A DNA stretch of 64,000 nucleotides from Glandiceps talaboti. Taxonomy: Eukaryota > Hemichordata > Enteropneusta > Spengelidae. A program made the position numbers and the translations under genes. Every line of letters begins with the position of its first letter. Position 1 is the first letter of the stretch. Below the pieces are notes generated by a model that saw nothing but the letters and a program-made list of their open reading frames with translations, was not told where the DNA came from and did not search any database. The DNA is taken from positions 20,721,651-20,785,650 of the forward strand of contig NC_135563.1 of assembly GCF_964340395.1 (NCBI RefSeq). Reading direction: 5' to 3'. Below are positions 22,601 to 43,581 of this stretch, one piece after another.

Positions 22601-24417
22601 CTGTACACATAATATGGTGCAACAAGTGTAATCAAATCAAGGTTTTGGGCCAGCACTTTGAAAGCAGTGCCCTCATGCAGTCACATTTTAACCTGTTGCT
22701 GTACTTTAGTACTTATGGACAAAATTGACCTCTAATAAAAATGTACAATGTCTTAATCAATTATTTTCAGTGAATGTATTGTTGGTTGTCTGATCAAAAA
22801 CTAATACTCAAGTAAAAGCTAGTGCAACTCTAACGGTAAAAAAATTGAAAATAAAAAGAAACGAAAACTTTCATAAGTATAGGCATTTAGCCTTACCTGA
22901 AAGACCTGTCAATGATAGTAAAGACATCCATATGTTTGATCTGATCTTGTGCCTGGATTGGTGCCTTGTTCACCAAGGTTGGGTTCACTTGACTCAAGTT
23001 TGTAACAAAGACCTGTGGAAAGAGAAATGGGGATAATTTATGAGAATTTGTCCAGTAAAAAGATTGAACATTCCAAAAGTTTAAAGTCAGAGTCATAATC
23101 ATATAGACATTCACATTACAAATGGAATAGGGTACTTGACATACATTTTGGATCCACTGTTCTACAGTCTTGCCCATGAAACAGTTATACTAACACCCCA
23201 GCCATAATGTTTGTCTTATTAGTTATTTGGTATAGCCTCTATCACAGATACGGAAGAAAATGCCTCTATGGGAATGTACATCAACATGGCTTGTTACTTG
23301 ATAACTTACTACCATGACTAAAATACACCCTCAATGTACACACTAGCCCCACTAGACTTTGGTAGTCAAGAATCAGTCAATCTTGAGGTCTACCCGATGT
23401 GGGATATGTTTGTGTTTACATGTCGATGATGTACCGTAGGAATGCTGTGGCATAGATGTCACTGTTTCAGGAGTGGTTCAGGGCATGATTGCATCTACAT
23501 GTACACAGGCCTCAAACTGTCCTGAAGCCCACAGAGTACACCTCATGTAGGACTTTTCATGCCATCTAGATGGGGCTAGTGTCACACACACACACAGAAC
23601 CATTCCCCCATAATACTACTTGAAGACATCATTTCATGGACATTCAGCTGAGACCATACCATACCTCATCATTTTGATTGACATCTATCCTACAGTGTTC
23701 TTTGGAGACATTTGGGAGCTGGATACGAATATCACAATCATTATTCCTGTAAAGAGAATTAGATTACACATTACTTGGAAAGCAGTCAACAGTTTGATAT
23801 TGGTTTCTATTCAGAGAAGAGAGAAAACTTTGACACAATCTTCAATTCTTATAAATTTAGAGTTTTTACAATTTGGAATGCTGGTACACCCACATTTGAT
23901 ACACAGAATGTGAAACAGAGATGTTTTCCAAAACATGAACATACAACATTAAAACTAGGTTATTCACAGCTTTATCAGTATGCTAGATATGATATATGTA
24001 ATAGTACTCAAATCTTTCAGGAACTGAAAAACAAAACAACAACATAACACAGTAGGTGCTATCAGCTATAATATCAGTATCACTGAGTAAGATGTACAAA
24101 ATACAAAACACTCTTTTCATGTATAATTTAATAAATATACACAAATTTCTGCAAAAACATTGTCTATCATTAATGTAATAATTTCAGGTACAAAATACAA
24201 CTGTTTATGGTCACATGTGATGCACATATTATTCCCAAACTAGTTTTCAACTTTTGTGTACAAATCCTCTCAGTCCAGTGGCCCCACCCCAGTAGAAAGA
24301 AGGTTTTAGTATACACAGCACTCACCTTCCTAAAAGACAGCTTGTGTTGGTGAGAGGAAAACGTGCCCCATCAGTTCCATTACGTTTTATTACAATAATA
24401 TTTCCATACAGCGGCAT
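13603..24417 (-). CDS. MKI67: Ki-67 homologue (FHA, PP1-docking, Ki-67 repeats), complete coding region
   Basis: Exons in order: 24417-24326, 23746-23665, 23012-22897, 22353-22100, 21073-20574, 20236-20050, 19177-17778, 17111-16908, 16344-13603. Frames join exactly to 1858 residues. Residues 1-97 form an FHA domain (MPLYGNIIVIKRNGTDG, CLLGR, DIRIQLPNVSKEHCRI, NPTLVN, FTIIDRSF), with R31, S45 and H48 at the positions I recall for the human phosphopeptide-binding residues. RVSF at 438-441 plus LPPNTPIRRG matches the PP1-docking segment shared by Ki-67 and RepoMan. WADIVKKG (899-906) and TIVIGKS (from 963) follow, then Ki-67-type repeats such as FTGLTDMFKTP, and a Lys/Pro/Thr-rich tail with many S/T-P sites ending TLRSKRK. 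Vertebrate Ki-67 coats mitotic chromosomes as a surfactant and recruits PP1 at anaphase. RepoMan/CDCA2 is the alternative, but it lacks an FHA domain. Confidence 0.93.
18350..18905 (-). repeat. Recent in-frame tandem repeat in Ki-67 exon 7
   Basis: Four copies of a ~132-bp unit (44 residues; includes KKAASPSQSPKVKSP and TKTPVKIAVTPKKSPKASP). The third copy lacks four residues (SPAK). Copies are nearly identical in DNA, so the expansion is young or homogenised. Every unit is dense in S/T-P-x-K sites, the consensus for cyclin-dependent kinases. Confidence 0.9.
19656..20040. mobile_element. MITE-like inverted-repeat element next to the Ki-67 exon 6 donor
   Basis: Terminal inverted repeats of about 70 bp: both ends read TTGGTTACCCAGACTCTC (right end on the other strand, one change), then GCTGGGG..CTC and ACGAGACCACCC. 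The left end is duplicated (copies from 19656 and 19710). The interior shows no coding capacity. The right end lies about 10 bp downstream (minus sense) of the splice donor of Ki-67 exon 20050-20236, leaving only GTAAAAACTTAAT of the original intron start. A decayed relative lies at 59042-59085. Confidence 0.8.
21586..21631. repeat. Short hairpin in Ki-67 intron
   Basis: Arms GGAAGATGACTA and its complement pair around a short AT-rich loop, with partial pairing extending outward. Probably the remnant of a small inverted-repeat element. Confidence 0.6.
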
Positions 24418-24463
24418 GATTAATACTTCCTATCTTAACTTTGGCAGTGATTTCTTTAAAAAC
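24418..24463 (-). other. Ki-67 5'-UTR part of exon with start codon
   Basis: On the minus strand a good acceptor (CTACCTGTAG) ends at 24464, so the exon that carries the Ki-67 ATG (24415-24417) starts at 24463 and has a short untranslated leader. Its partner is the donor at 26094-26093. Confidence 0.65.
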
Positions 24464-25035
24464 CTACAGGTAGACAGACAATCAAATTACACTCTGTAAC
24501 AATGAGGTGATTGACAAAATGCCACTGGTACATGTAATAGAGGAGAGGCAACTAACTTTCAGATGATGTAGTGATGATTGTGTTGTCTGCTGCTGAAATC
24601 CAAAATCCAAATGTAAATCGTGTTACATACAAAATGGTAACGGGTGAAATTCAAGCAATTCTTGGGATCATTATGATTTATTACAGATGGTCAGTTTCCA
24701 AATACACCATACAACAAAATGCTAGGAACTACATGTATGTATTATACTTGCCAGACAAACCAGACACCAAATATGGTTTTTACAGTCAAACTAAAGCCAT
24801 TAAGACTGGTTGGTTAATTTTTAGTAACAATCAGAACATTTTTTTATTAACAAGAATATCAAAAATTAATACTATTTCAATCGCCAGTTTTAGTTTACTT
24901 TGTTTTATTTGATGAGTGTAAATTTCAATGGAAAATCATAAACATGTTTGTAATACACGCACAATGTATTTATATTATTGTTTCTTGAGGTACATGAGAT
25001 GTTTACTGTTGAAGATCTAAATTAAAAAGGATTGA

Positions 25036-25144
25036 AGTCCTGCTTGCTAACAGAGTAAGTCAGAACTTGATTCTGACATTGTCTAGAAACAAACACAAAA
25101 AATGTCATTTTAAGTTCTGACATACTGTGTCAGCAAGCAGGGCT
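25036..25144. mobile_element. 109-bp MITE, copy 1
   Basis: Near-palindrome with termini AGTCCTGCTTGC and GCAAGCAGGGCT. The inverted repeats extend about 40 bp (AGTAAGTCAGAACTT against AAGTTCTGACATACT). It lies in the Ki-67 5' intron. The copy at 51370-51478 has the same length and ends. No clear target-site duplication is visible. Confidence 0.8.
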
Positions 25145-26094
25145 AAAAGTATTACTATTAGAGGTGTCACTGTGACCATGGATGTATACACCCATGCTGT
25201 GACACATAAACTACAAAGTTTAACTTAATTTATTCACAGATTTGTTAACCCCCTCCTTCCCATATTATTCATTTCATATAATGCACTTGTGCTGTATTAT
25301 TGACCGCATTGTTATACTATTTATTATCAAAATCATGTACTTTTGGAAGAGGGGTCCTTGGAAAACAGTTATCAACACCAAACAAATATTTGAAATGGCC
25401 ATCATGCTGTAAGAATATTTGTTCAATTTGACTTTGTTGTATATTTTTTTTATTTTCAACCTTCACGATCGAAAGAGACACCGGGTAAACGCAACACAAT
25501 GAAAAAGCCGCATCCTTTAAAATGTAACAATGAACAAAGCAAAAAGGTGTTTGAAATTTGACTATCGTATATATTATCACAAACGTCATGAATGACTCAG
25601 TGTGCCTATTTCGGTTACAGTTGAGTAAGGACACTTTTTAAAAAAAGCATTTACCATGTAACCGTGGTTACTGAATTAAAAATCGTTTCATTTTTCACAA
25701 ATAGAGCCAGTGCGATCACGAATTAGGTACTGTCAAACCGTCAAAAGACACACATGTACTATGCAGAACGTTACAGTACTGTGGTGTGACACAGTTGTTA
25801 TTTTGGTTGGGATCTGTTGTTAAAATGCTAGCGACATTTAAACATTTTACGGTGCATGCGTTTCACATAAATTAATCTCAAACAAGGATTATACAGGAGA
25901 TCTGCATTCATACAGACAAAAAATGTTCAATACTTGTTTCAGTGGCTAAGATCGTACAATACAAGACACAAAATTACCGATAGTGGTCTATTTCACCCTG
26001 TGTTGCATGGCCGTTATGCGCCAAACACAGGCTTCCTAACCAGTCGAACACATTGACGATCGTAAGAAAATAAAAACAGGAATGGAAAACTCAC

Positions 26095-26480
26095 CTATTT
26101 CCTTAAATATTGTAATGCAATTATCCCTAACTTATCTGCGAAAATCGAGACGTTGAAATTTTCCCATACGGAACGTAGTATCCAGCTTAAAATAAAATCA
26201 CTGGACATAAGACCTTATCCGCGAAATAGACCGCGATCAACTGACATTACCCTATGTGTGCGAAGTGTATATCCATCCACCATAACACTGTAGTTCCTTT
26301 TGTGAAATTGTGACGACGATCAAGAACGGTAAAATCAATTTAACCACCAAAGATGATTAAAAGGTCCTTGAGGAATTCATTTCAATCATTTCTTGAAAAT
26401 ATTATCGCATTATTTAATGGAAATATAGCGATACATAATGGTGCGGATGCATATCTTGATGTGAAACGGCTCACCAAATT
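26095..26480 (-). other. Probable Ki-67 non-coding first exon (upstream limit uncertain)
   Basis: On the minus strand AAATAG|GTGAGT gives a strong donor, with the last exon base at 26095. The segment upstream lies below a CDE/CHR-like promoter block, so the transcription start is probably between about 26300 and 26490. No ATG-led conserved peptide is seen in it, which agrees with translation starting in the next exon. Confidence 0.5.
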
Positions 26481-26498
26481 AGATCAAAGTCACGCTGA

Positions 26499-26529
26499 TT
26501 CAAATTTCAGCGCCGCTGCATGTGATTGG
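26499..26529 (-). promoter_or_regulatory. CCAAT box plus CDE/CHR-like tandem in the Ki-67 promoter
   Basis: Minus strand, 5' to 3': CCAAT (26529-26525), then GCGGCGCT (26516-26509), 4 nt, then TTTGAA (26504-26499). This is the order and spacing of the CDE/CHR element that DREAM and B-MYB-MuvB bind in vertebrate mitotic genes, often with NF-Y sites upstream. The match is by eye; the function is inferred. Confidence 0.5.
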
Positions 26530-26614
26530 CCTAAATGAATTGATTATGTAAATATCTGTATAGAACCTTATGCAAATATTTTTCGGCCAGGGTCTCGATG
26601 TCATATTTACATGT

Positions 26615-26622
26615 GGCGGGAA
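26615..26622. promoter_or_regulatory. E2F-like site upstream of Ki-67
   Basis: GGCGGGAA (TTCCCGCC on the minus strand) matches the E2F consensus and lies about 85 bp upstream of the CCAAT box. A weaker TTTCGCGG lies at 26219-26226 (minus strand). Confidence 0.4.
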
Positions 26623-27181
26623 CATTAACCAGTGCAGAATGTTATCAAGGTTTGCATGGTTAGGCCTCAACGTCATCACCATGGATGAGTTCGTCACTGC
26701 ACTGTCCGTAACGATCAGCGTTTCTCTACACAGTTACTAGTCCATGTACAGTTTAACCACGTCCGTCCACAGGGGCGTGGAATATTTCATAGATTGTTGT
26801 TTTCCAGGTCTACAGACTAAATCTAAATATAACAACCTTTTGAATATATATTCCTACCTGTAGACGTAGAGGGAAAGAGAGTATACGTAGTACTATAGAA
26901 ATTGATACATTTGTAGCAGCAAGATTCGTATGATATTTTCCTAAAAAACGGAAATCTAAGCAATAATACACGCCCCTGTGCGTCCGTCAATGTACTTGCT
27001 GCATACAAAAACCACACAACATATTATTTCAATAATACACTACTACTGGTCTATATATAATACATGTACATTATTTATACATAGATAGTTATCAATGTGT
27101 GTAAAATGGTATTTTCATTTACTCATGTATACTTTGCTTATACTAGTTATACTTATGACAGAAGGGAAATATCAACGTAAG

Positions 27182-27278
27182 TTATGAATGTATGTATGTA
27201 TATGTGTGTGTGTATGTATGTATGTATGTATGTTTATGAATGAATGCATGTGTGTGTGTATGTATGTATGTATGTATG
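27182..27278. repeat. (TGTA)n microsatellite
   Basis: Two interrupted blocks of TGTA/TGTG units. The local reading frames are repeat artefacts. Confidence 0.9.
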
Positions 27279-27726
27279 TCAAATTTTGAACTTGAAAAAT
27301 ATTTATCTGTTGTTAATGTTACAAACACTTTCGATAGAATAGCTGTTACAAAAGTAGAATTTGGCCGTTACTAGAACACTGAAAAGAAGCATAGATTATG
27401 TACATTATGCAATTCAAGTGTTGGAGACGAGTTTCATTGTACAATGGCGTGTAACAATGAAAAAATAGAGTATTAGAGATAAATACTTCGATAATATATT
27501 AAGTTTACAATCTCAGCTACTAGAGTTTGATAAGCGTTCTTTATATAAGTAGATTTTTTCATTTGTAGATGACGCTTTAGCAAGTGTTACTGCCAGATAT
27601 TCAATGATTTACTAGATATTTTCAAAACATTGTAAATGTAATTCAATTGAACATCAATGCTTCATTTGATATGTTTTCGTGCCAATATCATTTTTTGTGT
27701 ACACGGCTTAATAAATAAATAATTAA

Positions 27727-27891
27727 ATGTATGTATGTATGTATGTATGTATGTATGTATGCGTGTATGCATGTATGTATGTATGTATGTATGTATGTAT
27801 GTATGTATGCATGCATGCATGTATGTATGTATGTGTGTGTATGTATGTATGTATGTACATGCATGTATGTATGTATGTATGTATGCATGTA

Positions 27892-27926
<35 letters not shown>

Positions 27927-28054
27927 ACATGCATGTATGTATGTATGTATGTATGTATGTATGAATGTATGTATGTATGTATGTATGTATGAATGTATGT
28001 ATGTATGTATGTATGAATGTATGTATGTATGTATGTATGTATGTATGTATGTAT
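27727..28054. repeat. (ATGT)n microsatellite, ~330 bp
   Basis: ATGT units with scattered GCAT, GTGT and GAAT variants. The long Tyr/Val/Met/Cys frames across it are artefacts. Confidence 0.97.
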
Positions 28055-28542
28055 GAGAGAATACATGAAAATTCAAAATTTAATAGTATAGAATTGTCCA
28101 CAAGGTCAGCAAATGACAACATAAAGACAGTAGGGGATCATTCAAATTTAGGTTACATTTCTACCCTGAAGAAGCAACCTGTATGTCAGTAATAAATAAA
28201 ATAAGTTTTATCTATATATAAAAGCATAGATAACCAGGCTTCTATCAAACCTATACATACAATCATACTAAACCACAGCCTCTTTTATGGCACTGCCCAA
28301 GACGCACTCTATTTCGCAGTGCCATGGAAGAAATAACAGCTCTGGTTTGTGAGAATGATATATACACAGAGTCAAAAGATGTGTACATTGGAATTCATCC
28401 AACTTTATTTGATATGAAAAAATCTTTTTACTAGTTTTTTACAATATTTGTTGCTTCAAATAGTGAGGGGAAAAACATAGGCATGAGTAATTTGTTATAA
28501 TAAAATAAAAATAGTGTCAATGGCCTTGTAGCACAACTGTAT

Positions 28543-28880
28543 TTGGCTGTTGCTATGGGTGCGGTCTTGTTGCTAGAGATATTTGCATATATTTTTGGAA
28601 TCTTTATTAACTTGCCTACCCTTCCCACTTTTCATCTTTGCAATATAAACCATTTAGCTGTTGCTATGGGCATGGTCATGTTGCTAGGCATATGTGAATA
28701 TTTTAAAAATCTTTAGTCACTTTCCTACCCATCCCTGATGTCTCTGTAATATGCATAATTTCACTGTTGCTAAGGGCATGGTCAAGGTTGCTAGGGTCAA
28801 TTGTGTCAATATTTTTTTCAACAATAACTTCTGAATAATACCTCCAGAAACATCCCCACCAAGTGTCAACCCCATTCACA
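28543..28880. repeat. ~113-bp repeat, three diverged copies
   Basis: Three copies begin with a version of CTGTTGCTATGGGCATGGTC followed by TTGCTAGG, at about 28545, 28657 and 28763. A fourth diverged copy lies in a FIGNL1 intron at 40088-40290, so this is a dispersed family and not a local array. Confidence 0.8.
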
Positions 28881-29311
28881 ATGCAGTTTCAAGATATAAA
28901 TATTTTACTAAAATTGAGATTTTTTGCAAACTGATCAATTACTGGTTGTCAAGAATGAATGAAACTTTATTTGCTGGTGATGATCTCTAGATAGCTTGTT
29001 TTGCAGAATATCATAGCTTTTTTTTTGTCTATGAAATCAGAAAACATGACATATAATCCATGGGAGACTAAACTTTTAAATTAATAAACCAAGTATGATT
29101 GGCTTACTACCAATATTATGTACAAAACCTATATAGTGTGTGTGTGTGTATATGAAATTTTTCTGTCACGTCATTCCAGTTTGTTATGTTGTTCATATTT
29201 CAGCTTTACCATTTCCATTTTATTCTCGTTTATCACCAGGCCCACTTTCCTGCCTTGTCATCATTCTATTTCATTCCAGTTAGATGATGTGTCAATTTTT
29301 CTATCTTATAA

Positions 29312-29317
29312 TTTTAT
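29312..29317 (-). promoter_or_regulatory. Likely FIGNL1 polyadenylation signal
   Basis: AATAAA on the minus strand, 46 nt after the FIGNL1 stop. A second hexamer lies at 29219-29224. Confidence 0.5.
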
Positions 29318-29362
29318 TTCATTTCACTGTGTCACTAAATTCATTGTTTTTGATTTGTCATC

Positions 29363-41341
<11,979 letters not shown>

Positions 41342-42140
41342 TGTTACCTGTATTCAAAAAAACGTGAATTGTTTTATTTACAAGAAAAATACCTGCATTA
41401 ATATGTTAATACTTACAACATAATTGACAGCCTCTATATTTAACTATCAGGCAATATCATACATTAAAAACCGTATACTATAATTTATGTACTTCATACC
41501 TTTTAAAATGCACTAAAATGCAGAACGAAACTGTTCATCTAGATCGTTTGTATTTTTAATGCCTTTATTTAAATCCTAGATTTTCTTATTTTTTTAAATT
41601 TCAAAATAGTATAAATAAAGAAGGGTATTCAGTGTTGTTCAACTTCACACTCCTCAGATCCTACTCTGAAGTCCAACATGTCCAAGGTTAAACATAAGCA
41701 ACATTATACTCTACACTAGTGACTGACAAACAATTATCATTGATCACACAGATTGTTCATGGTATGTAATAAGTGCAAAATATCAAAATATCCTTATGAA
41801 TTTCTGACAATTAAAATTTACATGTCAAAATATGAAGAAAAAATATTTGCAAATGGTAATTCTCTCAATTTCTGACACTGTTGCCTCTACTTCAGGCAAC
41901 CTAATCTGAGGAAAAATTTCAGTCTAAATAAATTAGATTATCCTAACTAACCCCCCTGGAATCGTCGTCATGTGACTCCCGACAGACAAGTTTGACTCAC
42001 AGGGGCCTGTAGTATTTTTTTAGATTGTTGTTATCCTTGTCTACAGGCTAAATGTAATATTTTGATTTGCATATATTTCCCCCACCTAAAGAACACTTAG
42101 CAATCTTCTAGTACAGCGCGAATATATTCCTTAGGAAAAT

Positions 42141-42480
42141 AATCAATCAATCAATCAATCTTTATTGCGTAACATCATGCTTTAGCGAGCATGGTAAAGC
42201 ATACAAAAATAAGTATATAAAATACAATCATTTAGCCAACTGCTATATTTTTTACATTAACAAGAAAGTTTCCAAGAGAAAGTTTATCATCTGCAGACAA
42301 AATATGTAAAAATTTACTTTTGTTATCTAAGGAATGAAAATTGTAATTACTTAATGAAAAAGAAGAAAAAAGTTTCTTTCTCTCATTTATGTAATGAGAA
42401 CAAATAATTAAATTCATCATGAAACGTTCGGAAGGAACCTCGATCCTCTGTTTCGACGTCGTCTCTCCATTATCCATGTA
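42141..42480 (-). mobile_element. 3' end of a non-LTR retrotransposon (LINE)
   Basis: On the minus strand a frame reading SERFMMNLIICSHYINERK and continuing to KNIAVG resembles the zinc-knuckle-like tail that ends many LINE reverse-transcriptase ORFs. It is followed by a GCATGATGTTACGC hairpin region, AATAAAG and (ATTG)n at 42141-42160, the usual 3' end of such elements. It is truncated at the 5' side, with no catalytic motifs left. Confidence 0.6.
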
Positions 42481-42505
42481 TCGAATGTAATTTGTAAATA
42501 CAATA
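42421..42505 (+). repeat. ~85-bp direct repeat, copy 1
   Basis: Shares GAAACGTTCGGAAGGAACCT, TCGACGTCGTCT and TCGAATGTAATTTGTAAATA with 42999-43083, apart from a small indel. The two copies flank the FIGNL1-BBIP1 promoter interval. Confidence 0.85.
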
Positions 42506-42620
42506 ATAATATAAGTAATATACCGTACGTGTCCCTGTGGTTGGACTCGCCGTTCTGATTCTATTAGAAAAACAGTAACACAGCTCCGCAGTCGTCAACC
42601 TTCGAACATGTTGTACTTAC

Positions 42621-42760
42621 GTTCTGTATTCCGGCTATATCAACTTGTAAGACAACTGTTTTGTAGTAAATACGACTCCGTTTCAAAATAAAGGCATAGT
42701 ACACAATTACAAGTCAGCAGAAACTATAGTTTTACAGGCAAGTTTTCATCACATTCAATC
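42621..42760 (-). other. Probable FIGNL1 non-coding first exon (upstream limit uncertain)
   Basis: Minus-strand CAGAAC|GTAAGTAC gives a strong donor with the last exon base at 42621. It pairs well with the acceptor before the FIGNL1 ATG exon (TTTTTGAATACAG ending at 41348). Confidence 0.5.
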
Positions 42761-42785
42761 CACCCGCCATTGACCCCAGACGAGA

Positions 42786-42793
42786 TCTCGCGA
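42786..42793. promoter_or_regulatory. TCTCGCGA motif between FIGNL1 and BBIP1
   Basis: TCTCGCGA lies in the head-to-head interval of two divergent genes, followed by a second TCTCGC at 42800. The longer palindrome TCTCGCGAGA is a known motif of TATA-less and bidirectional promoters in animals. The match is partial. Confidence 0.4.
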
Positions 42794-42998
42794 AAACATC
42801 TCGCAAAATTCGAGAGTTGGGGAGACATACTTGTTTGAGCGACGAAGGTGCTAATCTATGCTAGTAACTCGGATGTTATTTTTCGTACATTTGATAACTA
42901 CTACCAGTGTCAAACCGGAACTTTACGCACGTGTTTACTGGTTAGTAAAATGTATAATTTTCACGATTTCTGTTATTTAGATAGTGAATCAACTGCAG

Positions 42999-43083
42999 AA
43001 ACGTTCGGAAGGAACCTCGATCCTCTGTTTCGACGTCGTCTATCCATGTATATACGTATCGAATGTAATTTGTAAATACAATG
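42999..43083 (+). repeat. ~85-bp direct repeat, copy 2
   Basis: See the copy at 42421-42505, 578 bp away. The first copy overlaps the 5' side of the LINE fragment, so the repeat may be LINE-derived or a local duplication. Confidence 0.85.
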
Positions 43084-43344
43084 TACAACATTTGGTTTTC
43101 AGTCACAGTTGACTGCTGAAAGTTGATTCATTTATTACTAGTATGTTTAGTTGCTTACTTTTTTTTCCGTTCAAATTCAACCAGTAGATCCGTCAATTTT
43201 GTAGAAGTCTGTGGTGGAAATACTAAAATAGAAAGGATATCATACAACACGATAAACAGAAAGTCAACCTGGAAGTAGTGGATAATACAGCGGTCCAATA
43301 TTGAATACAACCACTCATTGAAGCAGAAGGTGATACGCTGAAAG

Positions 43345-43581
43345 ATGCCAGAAAATAAAGGAACATTCCGAGAAGTTCTTCCAAAGCAAGGAATGTTGTA
43401 TCAGGAAGATATCCCAACCACTGTGTTGTGTAAACCTAAACTGATGCCACTGAAGTCGGTGACATTAGAGAAACTGGAAAAGATGCAGAAAGATGCACAG
43501 GAAACAGTAAAACAACAGGAATTGATGGAGCAACAAGAACAATCCACATTCATGGCACAGTCAGCTATGCCTCAGTTTTGA
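43345..43581 (+). CDS. BBIP1: BBSome-interacting protein 1 (BBIP1/BBIP10)
   Basis: A 78-residue, single-exon reading frame beginning [20 protein letters not shown] and containing [20 protein letters not shown], the invariant core of BBIP1. The C-terminal third is Glu/Gln-rich and helical. BBIP1 is the smallest BBSome subunit and is needed for BBSome assembly and ciliary trafficking, and is linked to cytoplasmic microtubule stability. The length matches family members (about 70-90 residues). It is divergent from FIGNL1, with about 0.7 kb between the BBIP1 start codon and FIGNL1's probable first exon; a shared promoter is likely but unproven. Confidence 0.93.
   Translation: MPENKGTFREVLPKQGMLYQEDIPTTVLCKPKLMPLKSVTLEKLEKMQKDAQETVKQQELMEQQEQSTFMAQSAMPQF

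Larger units (their letters stand above)
26630..29300. other. Intergenic region between Ki-67 and FIGNL1; no gene seen
   Basis: It holds the microsatellites at 27182-27278 and 27727-28054 and the ~113-bp dispersed repeat at 28543-28880. The rest is AT-rich unique-looking sequence with no recognisable coding exon on either strand. Confidence 0.6.

Noticed and set aside
23620-24047. Overlapping plus-strand frames near Ki-67 exon 2
   Set aside because: They cross the conserved FHA exon in antisense and show no similarity I recognise.
24571-24912. 113-codon plus-strand frame in the Ki-67 leader intron
   Set aside because: No recognisable family, AT-driven composition, no splice or promoter context.
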